Source of the DNA: JAEUMY01 sp031394355
Lineage (GTDB): Bacteria > Pseudomonadota > Gammaproteobacteria > Burkholderiales > Usitatibacteraceae
Assembly: GCA_031394355.1 (NCBI GenBank)
Contig: JANNSU010000008.1
Span: 62,001-126,000, forward strand
Length of the DNA stretch: 64,000 nt
Direction of reading: 5' to 3'
Below the pieces are notes generated by a model. That model was not told the DNA's origin, searched no databases, and was given only the letters and a program-made list of their open reading frames with translations. Below are positions 33,214 to 41,916 of the stretch, piece after piece; the stretch's first letter is position 1; each line of letters starts with the position of its first letter. A program made the position numbers and the translations under genes.

Positions 33214-33858
33214 CTAGGGCGCGAGACGAGTGATCTGCCAGGCAGTGTCGTGTAGCTGATAAGCAATGCGATCGTGCAGGCGGCTGCGTCGGCCCTGCCA
33301 GAACTCCATCGCATGCGGCACTACCCGATAGCCCCCCCAATGTGGCGGCCGCGGCGGGTCGATCGGATGTGTAGCCAATGCCTCGGCAAACTTCGCCATC
33401 AGCCAAGCCCGCGAGGTGATCTCGCGGCTTTGGGGTGAGGCCCAGGCGCCGTGACGGCTTGCAAGGGGACGGCTGCGGTAATACGCGTCAGATTCTTCTT
33501 GCGCGATCATTTCCACACGGCCCTCGATGCGTACCTGACGTTCCAGCTCTACCCAGTGAAACAGCAGTGCGGCCCGGCCGTTCCCGGCCAGTTCCTGGCC
33601 CTTGCGGCTGTCGTAATTGGAATAGAACACAAACCCGGTCGCATCCCGGCCCTTCAACAGGACAATGCGGGACGACGGTTGCATGATTCCCTCTGGATCG
33701 GCCGCAACCGTGGCCAGTGACATGGCAGTGGGCTCCGGCATTTCGGCCTTGATTGCCTCATCCAGCCAGCGGTCGAATTGCTTCAATGGATCAAGGTCCA
33801 CGTCCGAACGAGCCAGTGAGGCAAGCTTGTAGTCTTTGCGAAGATCGGCAATGTTCAT
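33214..33858 (-). CDS. pdxH: Pyridoxamine/pyridoxine 5'-phosphate oxidase
   Basis: PdxH is an FMN enzyme that makes pyridoxal 5'-phosphate from the pyridoxine or pyridoxamine form. The 214-residue product begins NIADLRKDYKLASL and shows FMN contacts SSRIVLLKG and FVFYSNYDSRKGQEL, then LFHWVELERQVRIEGRVE and the C-terminal PPHWGGYRV followed by MEFWQGRRSRLHDRI, all typical. Its ATG overlaps the MFS stop (ATGA at 33855-33858), so it is coupled to the transporter gene upstream. Confidence 0.95.
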   Translation of the reverse strand: MNIADLRKDYKLASLARSDVDLDPLKQFDRWLDEAIKAEMPEPTAMSLATVAADPEGIMQPSSRIVLLKGRDATGFVFYSNYDSRKGQELAGNGRAALLFHWVELERQVRIEGRVEMIAQEESDAYYRSRPLASRHGAWASPQSREITSRAWLMAKFAEALATHPIDPPRPPHWGGYRVVPHAMEFWQGRRSRLHDRIAYQLHDTAWQITRLAP

Positions 33859-35087
33859 GGCAAGTTGCTCTTGTTCGTGGATACAGGATCGAAAGTCTGG
33901 CGCGACTGTCTGGCCAGCCAGCCGCCACCTGCCAGAATGCCGGCTGTTGCCCAGAACACAGGCAGCATGCCCAGTGTGCCCACCATGCCGAACAGCAGCG
34001 GCATGACGGTCTGGCAGCCGTTGATGAGCAGCATTCTGACACCCACAGCCTCTCCGCTGCGACCGGGCGGCGCGGCGTCATGCAGGATCGACAGTACCAT
34101 GGGCTGTGGTGCGCCGAGCCCGATGCCTAGCGTGAACAGCAAGAGCATGAGCAGGATCACATTGCCAGCAAAAGGCATGGCGACGTAGGCGACAGCGCTC
34201 ACGACGCATGACAACATGACAACCGTCCAGGGGCGGGCGTGGTTCGCGATCCAGGGCATGGCCAGACGCACCGCGAAGGTGGCTGCTGCGAACGTGCCCA
34301 TGACCATTCCGATCTGGGACGCCGACAAGCCGATGCGCACGCCGTGAATCGGCAGGGCGAAGTTGTAGACATCCCATGCCACCGAAAAGATGAGCACGTT
34401 CAGGTAGACCCGGCGCAATTGCGGTTGATGGAACAGGTCCAGTATTGCTGCATCGTCTGGTCGTTCACGATGCACGTGCTTCAGCGGCAGTTGGATCGGG
34501 CGCACTGCCATGGCGATGGCAGGAAGCAACGCAAAACCGGCCAGCACAAGGAACGCTTGCTGATAGGACAGCGCGTCGATGGCGATCCCGGCAATGAGCG
34601 GGCCGGCAAATCCACCAACGGAAAATCCGATGGATAGCAGGCTGAATTGTGTTGCGCGGTTGTCCGGCGTCGCCAGATCACCCACAACCTGATAGACACA
34701 GATGCCGACGACCATGAATCCGGTGCCGACGAGAGCGCTGGTGATTTGCAGCGCGACAAGACCGCTTCCAAAGGCCGCCACAAGACAACCCGCTGAGGCG
34801 ACGAGCGATCCGACGATCATGGGTAGCTTGACGCCAATTCGGTCGACGAGACGGCCGGTCTGGATGGACAGCAGCGCCGGGAGCAGGGCGAAGAGCCCCA
34901 TCAACACGCCCACCGACAGGGGTGTTGCTTGCTGTGAAATGGCGAAGAGGGAGACGCCGAGCCGGCTGCCGGTAAAGGCAATATGGCCAAGAACCGTCAG
35001 GCCGACGATGTAGGGAATACCGCCCATTGGGCTGTTGGAATGGAATCGCGTACGGAGTGAGTCGGCATGATGCCCGAAGTGCGGCAT
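33855..35087 (-). CDS. MFS transporter
   Basis: About 12 membrane helices over roughly 400 residues. The motif between helices 2 and 3, GRLVDRIGVKLP, is the MFS A-motif (G-x-x-x-D-R-x-G), and the second half carries a related segment. Substrate unknown; coupling to pdxH hints at a vitamin-related compound but does not prove it. The start is uncertain: I use ATG at 35087 (MPHFGHHADS), with a GGAG 14 bases upstream; ATG at 35027 begins right before the first helix. Divergent from the cyclase gene. Confidence 0.8.
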   Translation of the reverse strand: MPHFGHHADSLRTRFHSNSPMGGIPYIVGLTVLGHIAFTGSRLGVSLFAISQQATPLSVGVLMGLFALLPALLSIQTGRLVDRIGVKLPMIVGSLVASAGCLVAAFGSGLVALQITSALVGTGFMVVGICVYQVVGDLATPDNRATQFSLLSIGFSVGGFAGPLIAGIAIDALSYQQAFLVLAGFALLPAIAMAVRPIQLPLKHVHRERPDDAAILDLFHQPQLRRVYLNVLIFSVAWDVYNFALPIHGVRIGLSASQIGMVMGTFAAATFAVRLAMPWIANHARPWTVVMLSCVVSAVAYVAMPFAGNVILLMLLLFTLGIGLGAPQPMVLSILHDAAPPGRSGEAVGVRMLLINGCQTVMPLLFGMVGTLGMLPVFWATAGILAGGGWLARQSRQTFDPVSTNKSNLP

Positions 35088-35116
35088 TGGTGGATTCAGC
35101 TCCGGACGGGCAGAAT

Positions 35117-35128
35117 GCGAATATTCGC
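35117..35128. repeat. Iterated palindrome, copy 12
   Basis: Exact copy between the divergent MFS and cyclase genes, 23 bases before the cyclase start. Confidence 0.9.
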
Positions 35129-35151
35129 CAGCCAAGACCACAAAGCCTACG

Positions 35152-37083
35152 TTGCAATCACCCGCCAATCCTCGTCCGCATCCCCCTGCTGCACCGCAAG
35201 GTGCCAGTGCCTTGCTGCCGCAACGCACAAGGCTGGTCACGCTATTGCTGCAGTCTGCGCGGTACCGGCAGGTGGCACTGTATCTGCTGGTGGCAGTCCT
35301 GGTGCTGGCAGGCCTCACACTGCCCGAGCAGAAGCGGTCGCCGATCATGCAACTTGAACGCTCGACGTTTGATCAGCAGATGCGGCTGCTGCGCGAATAT
35401 TCGCCAAGGCCCCTTGCCAATGATGTGGTGTTGATCGGCATTGATGAGTCAACCGAGGCAAGATTCAGCGAGCCTCTGTCACTCTGGCATGTCCACTACG
35501 CCAAGGTCCTGGATGCGATGCGCATAGCCAAGCCGGCAGCAGTGGGCGTGGACATTGTTCTGCCGGAGAAGTCGTACATCAAATACCTGCCGGGTGTCGA
35601 TCAGGCCCTGGCGATCAGTATCTTCAGACTTCAGGAAGTCGCGAAGCTTGTGTACGTGACGGGCACGGATGGCAAGGGCGCACCGGTAGAACCGCTTCCG
35701 ATCTATGCAAGGTTCCTGAAGCAGGATGTGAACTTCGGTACCGATCAGCAGGTAAAGGACTATGACGAGATTGCGCGCCGATTCAGCGAACGAGAACTGG
35801 GCAAGTACGGCACAGTGAATTCGTTTGCGGGCCAGATCCTGCGATTGCTGCAGATGCCCGTGCAGGAAGGCTACATCGACTTCAGCGTCGGTGGGCCGAT
35901 GGAATACGAATTGATGCAGGATGTCATCAAGCTGGTTGAAGCGGGCGACGAGGCCAGGCTGCGTGCCCGGTTTGGGGGGCGCATCGTGCTGTTCGGCACG
36001 TTCTCGACTGTGACTGACCGCTGGAAGTTGCCGGTACATCTGGCGACGTTTGACACCCACGGCAAGGAGTTCGATCTGGGACAGCCTGGTGTGGTGCTGC
36101 ACGCACAGGTTCTACGCAGCCACCTTGCTTCAGGATTGCTGCATCCGGCGCCACACTGGCTGGTGGCGCTGTTTTGTCTGGCTGCTGCCACAGCCGTGTT
36201 CCTTCGTTTCAGCCTGAGTCGAGCGCTCATCGGCGCCGTCCTGTTGCCACTCTCGTTACTTTTGGTCAGTCTCTTTCTGATCCGGCAGGCGCAGTGGCTC
36301 TTCCCGATCGCCGCAGTCACCACCACTCTTTGGCTTGCTTTCTTCCTCCGGGCCATCCTTGATGCCATCGACAGCGTTGTGGAGCGAACCCGGTTGAAGC
36401 GGAGTTTTTCCGGCATGGTGAGCCCGGCAGTCTTCGAAGACATCAATTCCGGCATGCTCGATCCCGATGCGGCCAGCACGATGGAAGTCTGCGTCATTTT
36501 CAGCGACATCCGGGGATTTACGACGCTGTCCGAGGCCATGGACCCGGATCAGGTCATGAACGTTTTGCAGCGCTACTTCGACAAAATGGTGAAGTCGGTC
36601 CATCGTTTCGACGGCACCATCGACAAATTCATCGGCGACGGCATGATGATCCTCTTCGGGGCGCCGAGACCGACGAAGGATCCATGCACTGATGGAGTGC
36701 GCTGTGCACTGGACATGCTGGAGTCGCTGGATGCGCTCAATGTGGAGTTTGAACGCGAGGGGCTGCCCAAGCTGCGGATTGGCATAGGCATCAACTACGG
36801 CAAAGTCGTCGTGGGCAATATCGGGTCCAGCGAGCGGCACAATTACTCAGCTATTGGGGATGCCGTGAACGTGGCAGCCCGGATAGAGGGACAAACCAAG
36901 GAATTGGGGCGTAGAATTCTCATTACAGAGTCTGTCGTCAGCCGCATCAGCGAGCGGTTCAGTTTCGAGCCGCTAGGCGAGCAGTTGGTGAAGGGACACA
37001 GTCCGGTCAAGGTTTGGGGCATACGCGCCCCCCGGACCGCCCGGACGGGCGAGTCAGGCATCGACAATGCGCCCACGCATTGA
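35152..37083 (+). CDS. CHASE2-domain adenylate cyclase
   Basis: The 643-residue protein has an N-terminal membrane helix (VALYLLVAVLVLAGL), an extracytoplasmic CHASE2 sensor (about 70-330, with FDQQMRLLREYSP, IGIDESTEARF and AVGVDIVLPE), three membrane helices (about 335-405) and a class III cyclase domain (about 440-625). Metal ligands are the Asp residues in IFSDIRGFT and FIGDGMM; the Lys in DKFIGDG fits adenine specificity; NYSAIGDAVNVAAR carries the catalytic Asn and Arg. It should make cAMP in response to an envelope signal. The start is uncertain (TTG at 35152; a GTG at 35275 is possible). Exported FecR-like genes follow. Confidence 0.85.
   Translation: MQSPANPRPHPPAAPQGASALLPQRTRLVTLLLQSARYRQVALYLLVAVLVLAGLTLPEQKRSPIMQLERSTFDQQMRLLREYSPRPLANDVVLIGIDESTEARFSEPLSLWHVHYAKVLDAMRIAKPAAVGVDIVLPEKSYIKYLPGVDQALAISIFRLQEVAKLVYVTGTDGKGAPVEPLPIYARFLKQDVNFGTDQQVKDYDEIARRFSERELGKYGTVNSFAGQILRLLQMPVQEGYIDFSVGGPMEYELMQDVIKLVEAGDEARLRARFGGRIVLFGTFSTVTDRWKLPVHLATFDTHGKEFDLGQPGVVLHAQVLRSHLASGLLHPAPHWLVALFCLAAATAVFLRFSLSRALIGAVLLPLSLLLVSLFLIRQAQWLFPIAAVTTTLWLAFFLRAILDAIDSVVERTRLKRSFSGMVSPAVFEDINSGMLDPDAASTMEVCVIFSDIRGFTTLSEAMDPDQVMNVLQRYFDKMVKSVHRFDGTIDKFIGDGMMILFGAPRPTKDPCTDGVRCALDMLESLDALNVEFEREGLPKLRIGIGINYGKVVVGNIGSSERHNYSAIGDAVNVAARIEGQTKELGRRILITESVVSRISERFSFEPLGEQLVKGHSPVKVWGIRAPRTARTGESGIDNAPTH
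35393..35404. repeat. Iterated palindrome, copy 13
   Basis: Exact copy in the CHASE2 part of the cyclase gene, giving Arg-Glu-Tyr-Ser. It is only 264 bases from copy 12. Confidence 0.9.
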
Positions 37084-37161
37084 AGCTGCCCCTGCGCCGG
37101 GAATGCAAAAAGCACTGCGTGGCAGCATACCGCTGCAACGACGGGAATCGGGAGATGGATC

Positions 37162-38016
37162 ATGAAACGCATCGCACTCAGCCTCGCCTTTATGGGCTTT
37201 CTGTTCACAGGTATGGCAACCGCTGCTGACAGCGTTGCCTTCGTTACCGACATCAAGGGTGATGTCAAGGTTGATGGCACTGCGCGCCCTGCGCTCATGA
37301 GCGAGCTTTCGACAAAGCAGAAGTTGAGTTTGTCAAAGGGGGCTGGCATCACGGTGATGTATGTGCAGTCTGGACAGGAGTTCGTGCTGTCAGGCCCTGG
37401 CGACTACACGGTGGATGCCAAGTCGTTGGTGGCCGAGGGCAAGTCTGCACAGCCCGTCAATCGCAAGACCGACTGGAAGATCAGTTCGCAGGCCCTGGTC
37501 AAGGTATCGCAAACCTCGTCGGCCAGTATTCGCATGCGCAGCATGAATCCCAATGCAGGTGTCGCCGATACCAAGATCGGTGCGCTCTTGTATCCGGTGC
37601 GGGGCAGCATTGCGTCATTTCAGCCCGTCCTCTCGTGGCAGGCCACCGGTGCCAGCGCCTACGACGTTTCGATCGCTCTGAGCACTGAACCTGACAAGCC
37701 CATCGCGGCAGGCAAGTCCAATAGTGCGACCCATAAGTTCTCCACCCGCCTGAAGCCCGACACGGAATATGTCTGGACCGTGACTGCAGGCGGCACCGAG
37801 CTGGGGCGCGGAAAGTTCCGCACCTTGAGCGAAGAGAACATCGCGCTGGTCGAGAAGCGCAAACCCGATGCCAAGGCAAGCTTCAGCGACCGGCTGCTGT
37901 ACGCGGTGCTGCTGAATGATCTCGGCGCCACGCAGGATGCGCAGTCGCTGTGGGCTAACCTGGCTGCAGAGCGCAAGGATCTCCCCGAACTCGCTTCGCT
38001 GGGTAAGGCAAAGTGA
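37162..38016 (+). CDS. Exported FecR-like protein A
   Basis: A 284-residue periplasmic protein: signal peptide (SLAFMGFLFTGMATAA), then a FecR-like beta domain (FVTDIKGDVKVDGTARPALM, GAGITVMYVQSGQEFVLSGP), a middle domain that looks fibronectin-like (FQPVLSWQATGASAYDVSIA, LKPDTEYVWTVTAGGTELG), and a short TPR-like helical end (SFSDRLLYAVLLNDLGATQD). FecR-type domains relay periplasmic signals. The gene follows the cyclase by 78 bases and is coupled to its own paralogue, so the pair may present a ligand to CHASE2. Role inferred from context. Confidence 0.75.
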   Translation: MKRIALSLAFMGFLFTGMATAADSVAFVTDIKGDVKVDGTARPALMSELSTKQKLSLSKGAGITVMYVQSGQEFVLSGPGDYTVDAKSLVAEGKSAQPVNRKTDWKISSQALVKVSQTSSASIRMRSMNPNAGVADTKIGALLYPVRGSIASFQPVLSWQATGASAYDVSIALSTEPDKPIAAGKSNSATHKFSTRLKPDTEYVWTVTAGGTELGRGKFRTLSEENIALVEKRKPDAKASFSDRLLYAVLLNDLGATQDAQSLWANLAAERKDLPELASLGKAK

Positions 38017-38900
38017 CGCGCATGTTTCTTCGGTGTTTGACCTTGTTGCAGTGGCGTCGCCTGCCAACAATCTTGGCGGCGTGTCGGGGTGCCTGTGCGC
38101 TGCTGGTAGCTTCTGCAGGGCTGGCGATGGCGAGTTCGGGCGTGGCATTCATCACCGATGTGTCGGGAGAGCACAAGGTTGAGGGCAAGCGCGCGGTCCT
38201 GATGGCTGAGCTGTCGGCCGGACAAGTCATCAGCGTTGGCGCAGAGGGAACAGTTGTGGTGATGTACATCCAGTCCGGTCATGAATACCAGCTGTCTCAG
38301 GGGGAGTTCAGGGTCAAGGCCGACGCGTTGGAGCCGATCAAGTCCAAGACCGGCACGATGGGCAAAACCACGCGCCGCAGCACCTCATGGCGCCCCGATC
38401 CGGGCAGCATGGTCAACGTGTCTCGTACAGCGACGGCCAGCCTGCGCATGCGCGGCGTGCCACCGGCCAGTACGGATCCGGCCAAGCTGCGCCTGCTCGA
38501 TCCGGTGGACACGGTCGTCACCAGCCTCCAGCCGGCTTTCACGTGGCAGGCGGCTTCTGGCACGAAAGCATCGATACGGCTGGAACTCGATGGAAAGCTG
38601 GTTCAACAGGGCACGGCAGCCGCGTTGCAATGGACTCCCACGCAGCGGCTCGAGGCGGGCAAGCGCTATCGTTGGGTCGTCTCCGACGGCACATCAGAGC
38701 GGGATGCGGCGTTCTCTGTATTGGATGCGGCAGGACAGAAGCAGCTGGCTGCACTGCCCGCAACAAAGTCGTTCAGCGACAGGCTGTTGCGTGCCATTGC
38801 GCTTCAGTCCCTGGGGGCACATGGCGAGGCGAGGGCCGCCTATGCGGTGCTCAGCGCCGAACGCCCGGATTTGCCGGAGCTCGCCAATCTGGGCCGTTAG
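38013..38900 (+). CDS. Exported FecR-like protein B, paralogue of A
   Basis: A 295-residue protein with the same plan as its neighbour: hydrophobic export signal (ACALLVASAGLAMAS), FecR-like part (VAFITDVSGEHKVEGKRAVL, VVVMYIQSGHEYQLSQGE), a middle domain (LQPAFTWQAASGTKASIRLE, LEAGKRYRWVVSDGTSERD) and the TPR-like end SFSDRLLRAIALQSLGAHGE. The two are clearly tandem duplicates that have diverged. It starts at GTG overlapping the stop of A (GTGA at 38013-38016); ATG at 38022 is an alternative. Confidence 0.75.
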   Translation: MTRMFLRCLTLLQWRRLPTILAACRGACALLVASAGLAMASSGVAFITDVSGEHKVEGKRAVLMAELSAGQVISVGAEGTVVVMYIQSGHEYQLSQGEFRVKADALEPIKSKTGTMGKTTRRSTSWRPDPGSMVNVSRTATASLRMRGVPPASTDPAKLRLLDPVDTVVTSLQPAFTWQAASGTKASIRLELDGKLVQQGTAAALQWTPTQRLEAGKRYRWVVSDGTSERDAAFSVLDAAGQKQLAALPATKSFSDRLLRAIALQSLGAHGEARAAYAVLSAERPDLPELANLGR

Positions 38901-38980
38901 TCGGCTGCTCTACCCGCTTCAATTGGCGGGCCACACACGCCGGACACGACGAATTGCGCCGCATCGGCGATAATCCAAGC

Positions 38981-41209
38981 ATGACTGTCTTGCCCGACAT
39001 GACGATGTATCGTGATCGCCTCCTCCCTCTGCGAATATTCGCAGCCCGGACAGGTAGGGCTTCACTGATTTGTGTGGCCGCCACGCTGGCCATTCTGCTC
39101 CCCGCTTCTGCACAGGCCCAGGGCAAGCGAGTCGCGCTGCTTATTGGCAACAACAACTACGTAGCAGCGCCCCTGATCAACGCAGTGAATGATGCCCGCG
39201 ACCTGTCGGACGTTCTCAAGGAGCTGGGCTTCAAGACCATCGTGAAAGAGAATGCCAGCCGGGCCGACATGGCTGTGGCCCTGCGGGACTTTGCACGAGA
39301 GCTGGATGGCGCCGAGGCCGCTCTGTTTTTCTATGCCGGTCACGCGATGCAGTTCAAGGATCGCAACTTCCTGATTCCCGTTGATGCGGACATGAAGTCC
39401 GAAGAGGATGTCACGTTCTCCTCGGTCGAGCTCTCCCAGGTGTTTGATCGCATGGAGCGGGCTCGCACGCGATTCAATTTCATCGTGCTGGATGCCTGCC
39501 GTGACAATCCCTTTGCATCGGCCTTCAAGGTGTCGTCCTCGGGTCTCGCCCAGATCGCCAACGCGCCATCAGGCACGCTGGTCGCCTATGCGACGGCGCC
39601 CGGATCAGTCGCGGCAGATGGCTACGGACGCAATGGCGTCTACACCAAGCACATCCTGCAGCAGATCAAGGTACCCGATCTGCCCGTCGAGATCATGTTC
39701 AAGCGCGTGCGCGAGTCGGTGGAGCGCGAGACGCGCCGCCTGCAGACACCCTGGGATGTGTCGTCACTGAAGGGCGATTTCGCCTTCAACGGCTCCGGTG
39801 GTGGCAACCAGGCGGCGAATGCATCGGCGCCAGGTTCGGCGTCCATGGATGCGCAACTCGCCATTGAACGGGAGTTCTGGGTCAGCGTGCGAACCTCCAC
39901 CCGCCCGGAGGACATTCAGGCCTACATCGACAAGTATCCGCAAGGTCAGTATGTCGTGCTGGCGAAAAACACCATTGAGGCGCTGGTGCGGCCGGGTCGG
40001 CGTACAGAGCCGAAGGCAGAGCAGGTCGCTGCCGCACCGCCACCGACATCCACATTGCCCACTGCGCCAGCGTCCACAGCCATCGCGGCACCTGCCGGAT
40101 CGGTGCCCACAGCAGCCCCAGGCGCAGGCGCGTCTCCGGGTGCAGGCACGCAGCCAGTAGCCACTTCACCGACTCAGTCATCGCGGCCAGCTGCCACAAA
40201 ATCCGAGCCGCGACCCGACCAGCAGCCGACTGGCAGGACCGACGTTGCCTTGGTACAGAAAGCCACGCCAGCGGCAACCACGAGTGTTGCAGCAACCACT
40301 GCTTCGCCGCCAAAGACGGAAGCAGTCTTGTCTGTGCGCAGCGAGCCTCCCGTTCAAGTCGCTGCGGTGGTGCCTACAGCAGCGACGCCGGCCCGGCCTC
40401 CACCCGACACGACGCCAGGGCGCGAGATATCGCCGGGCGTGCGTGAAGTGACCTACGACGACGGCAGCATCTACCGAGGGGGACTGCGCGGCACGCGGCT
40501 GCACGGCGCGGGTGAGTATGAATCGAAGGTGCAGGGATTCAAGTATCGCGGCGAATACCTTGACGGCAACATGCATGGCAAAGGTAACCTGACCTTCGCG
40601 TCAGGCGACAATTTTGAGGGCGAGTTCGCAGACAATCGTCCGAATGGAAAGGGCGTCTACAAGTTTGCCAACGGTGACAGCTATGTGGGTGAAATGAAGG
40701 CTGGTGCGATCAGCGGGCGTGGGCTCTTCACCACCAAGGCAGGGGACAGCATTGACGGGACATTCATCGATGCAAGAGCCACAGGCAAGGGCGTTTACAA
40801 GTTTGTCTCCGGTGACCGCTATGAGGGTGAGATGCTCCAGGGGCGGCTCACCGGAAAGGGAGTTTTTGTGGCGTTAAGCGGAGACCGCATCGAAGGCGAG
40901 TTTGTCGATGGCCGCCCGGTTGGCGGCGTTTATCGCTTCACCAACGGCGACCGCTACGAAGGTGAGATGCAGAACGGCACCCTCACGGGCCGGGGCGTGT
41001 ACTTTCACAAGAGCGGTGCCAAGTATGAAGGCGACATGGCTTCCGGCAAGCCGATGGGGAAGGGCACGTTCTGGTTTGGCGATGGCGCCCGGTTTGAGGG
41101 CCAGTTCGAAGATGGTCTGAAACGGGCCACCGGGCACTACACCGACAAAGATGGCAAGCGCAGCGAGGCCGAGATGGTCGACGGTGAAGTCAAGACAAAG
41201 GCGGGCTGA
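38981..41209 (+). CDS. Exported caspase-like protein with C-terminal MORN repeats
   Basis: The 742-residue protein has a signal peptide (ending PASAQAQ near residue 47) and a caspase p20-like peptidase domain to about residue 265. RVALLIGNNNYVAAPL and DARDLSDVLKELGF are the standard opening; the catalytic pair is H121 in FFYAGHAMQ and C173 in VLDACRDNPF. Residues about 290-485 are a Pro/Ala/Thr-rich linker. From about 488 to the end come about ten MORN repeats of near 23 residues (for example DRYEGEMLQGRLTGKGVF and AKYEGDMASGKPMGKGTF), which in other proteins bind lipids or partner proteins. Periplasmic location is inferred from the signal. Confidence 0.85.
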   Translation: MTVLPDMTMYRDRLLPLRIFAARTGRASLICVAATLAILLPASAQAQGKRVALLIGNNNYVAAPLINAVNDARDLSDVLKELGFKTIVKENASRADMAVALRDFARELDGAEAALFFYAGHAMQFKDRNFLIPVDADMKSEEDVTFSSVELSQVFDRMERARTRFNFIVLDACRDNPFASAFKVSSSGLAQIANAPSGTLVAYATAPGSVAADGYGRNGVYTKHILQQIKVPDLPVEIMFKRVRESVERETRRLQTPWDVSSLKGDFAFNGSGGGNQAANASAPGSASMDAQLAIEREFWVSVRTSTRPEDIQAYIDKYPQGQYVVLAKNTIEALVRPGRRTEPKAEQVAAAPPPTSTLPTAPASTAIAAPAGSVPTAAPGAGASPGAGTQPVATSPTQSSRPAATKSEPRPDQQPTGRTDVALVQKATPAATTSVAATTASPPKTEAVLSVRSEPPVQVAAVVPTAATPARPPPDTTPGREISPGVREVTYDDGSIYRGGLRGTRLHGAGEYESKVQGFKYRGEYLDGNMHGKGNLTFASGDNFEGEFADNRPNGKGVYKFANGDSYVGEMKAGAISGRGLFTTKAGDSIDGTFIDARATGKGVYKFVSGDRYEGEMLQGRLTGKGVFVALSGDRIEGEFVDGRPVGGVYRFTNGDRYEGEMQNGTLTGRGVYFHKSGAKYEGDMASGKPMGKGTFWFGDGARFEGQFEDGLKRATGHYTDKDGKRSEAEMVDGEVKTKAG
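39031..39042. repeat. Iterated palindrome, copy 14
   Basis: Exact copy in the N-terminal export-signal region of the caspase-MORN gene, encoding Arg-Ile-Phe-Ala. Confidence 0.9.
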
Positions 41210-41211
41210 GC

Positions 41212-41625
41212 ATGGCGTTCACACTCGATATTCCGACCGGTCAGACCGGCACATCGACACTTGTCGTCGGTGATGAACATACGGCGGCCCGGGTTGGCAG
41301 CGGTCGGGTTGGCGTACTCGCAACCCCCGTGATGATCAACGTGATCGAAGCGGCGGCGCTCGCAGCGGTCGAACACCTGTTGCCCGCCGGTCATCAGAGC
41401 CTGGGCACTCATCTGGATGTCACCCACGTGGCGGCAACGCCCGTGGGCATGAAGGTGACCGCCGAAGTCCGGGTGACCGGCACGGAGGGTCGCATCATTC
41501 GCTTTGACGTGGTCGCGCGGGATGAGCAGGAAGTCATCGGGTCCGGCGTGCATGAGCGCGTGGTGGTGAACGTGGCTCGGTTCGATGAGCGCGTGCAGGC
41601 CAAGGTGCTCAAGTCGTCGCCCTGA
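41212..41625 (+). CDS. Hotdog-fold thioesterase (FlK-like)
   Basis: A 137-residue single-domain hotdog protein. It opens VVGDEHTAARVGSGRVGVLATPVMINVIEAAALAAV, and SLGTHLDVTHVAATPVGMKVTAEV follows, which matches the fluoroacetyl-CoA thioesterase-like family; the Thr, Glu and His positions expected for catalysis are present (ATPVM, IEAAA, THLDVTH). Such enzymes hydrolyse small acyl-CoAs. The start codon follows the caspase-MORN stop by only 2 bases, so it is probably cotranscribed, although a functional link is not obvious. Confidence 0.85.
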   Translation: MAFTLDIPTGQTGTSTLVVGDEHTAARVGSGRVGVLATPVMINVIEAAALAAVEHLLPAGHQSLGTHLDVTHVAATPVGMKVTAEVRVTGTEGRIIRFDVVARDEQEVIGSGVHERVVVNVARFDERVQAKVLKSSP

Positions 41626-41648
41626 CGGCGGTTCGCGATTGCTTCAGG

Positions 41649-41693
41649 CGCTGGAGCCTTTGTCGCTGGAGCTTTAAGCGCTGGAAAATCAAG
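41649..41693. repeat. 15-bp imperfect tandem repeat, three copies
   Basis: Three units with the common core CGCTGGA begin at 41649, 41664 and 41679; the first two share 11 or more of 15 bases. The array lies just before the promoter of the 42-residue gene. Confidence 0.6.
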
Positions 41694-41695
41694 GC

Positions 41696-41724
41696 TTTCC
41701 GTGAGAGTGCCGATCGGCTATACT
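41696..41724 (+). promoter_or_regulatory. Candidate promoter of the 42-residue gene
   Basis: TATACT at 41719-41724 is a good -10; TTTCCG at 41696-41701 is a weak -35 at exactly 17-base spacing. ATG follows 38 bases after the -10. Confidence 0.5.
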
Positions 41725-41761
41725 CGCAGGTTCCGAATTCTGATTTCTCTGGAGAAGCATC

Positions 41762-41890
41762 ATGGCCGAACGGTCCCGTAACCGCCGCAACACCCTCGAG
41801 CGCAAATGTCTGGGCAAGGCATTCAAGCGCCTTTTCATCGGCTCGCCGAAGCGCGTGTTCAAGATGCTGGAAGCAATCAAGAAGGTCTGA
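41762..41890 (+). CDS. 42-residue basic protein
   Basis: A short frame encoding MAERSRNRRNTLERKCLGKA, then FKRLFIGSPKRVFKMLEAIKKV. It has GGAG seven bases before ATG, a candidate promoter upstream and a strong terminator 27 bases after the stop, so it has everything a free-standing gene needs. About 13 of 42 residues are Arg or Lys against three Glu, giving a strongly positive, likely helical protein that may bind nucleic acid or membrane. No family recognised. Confidence 0.7.
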   Translation: MAERSRNRRNTLERKCLGKAFKRLFIGSPKRVFKMLEAIKKV

Positions 41891-41916
41891 TCGGTCTTTA
41901 GCATCTGTCGTGCAAG

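Noticed and set aside
35087..35348. An N-terminal extension of the MFS transporter
   Set aside because: The extra residues are Arg/Cys/Gly-rich and overlap the start of the divergent cyclase gene.
41711..41726. GGCTATACTCGC as a degenerate copy
   Set aside because: Several mismatches; better explained as the -10 region of the 42-residue gene.
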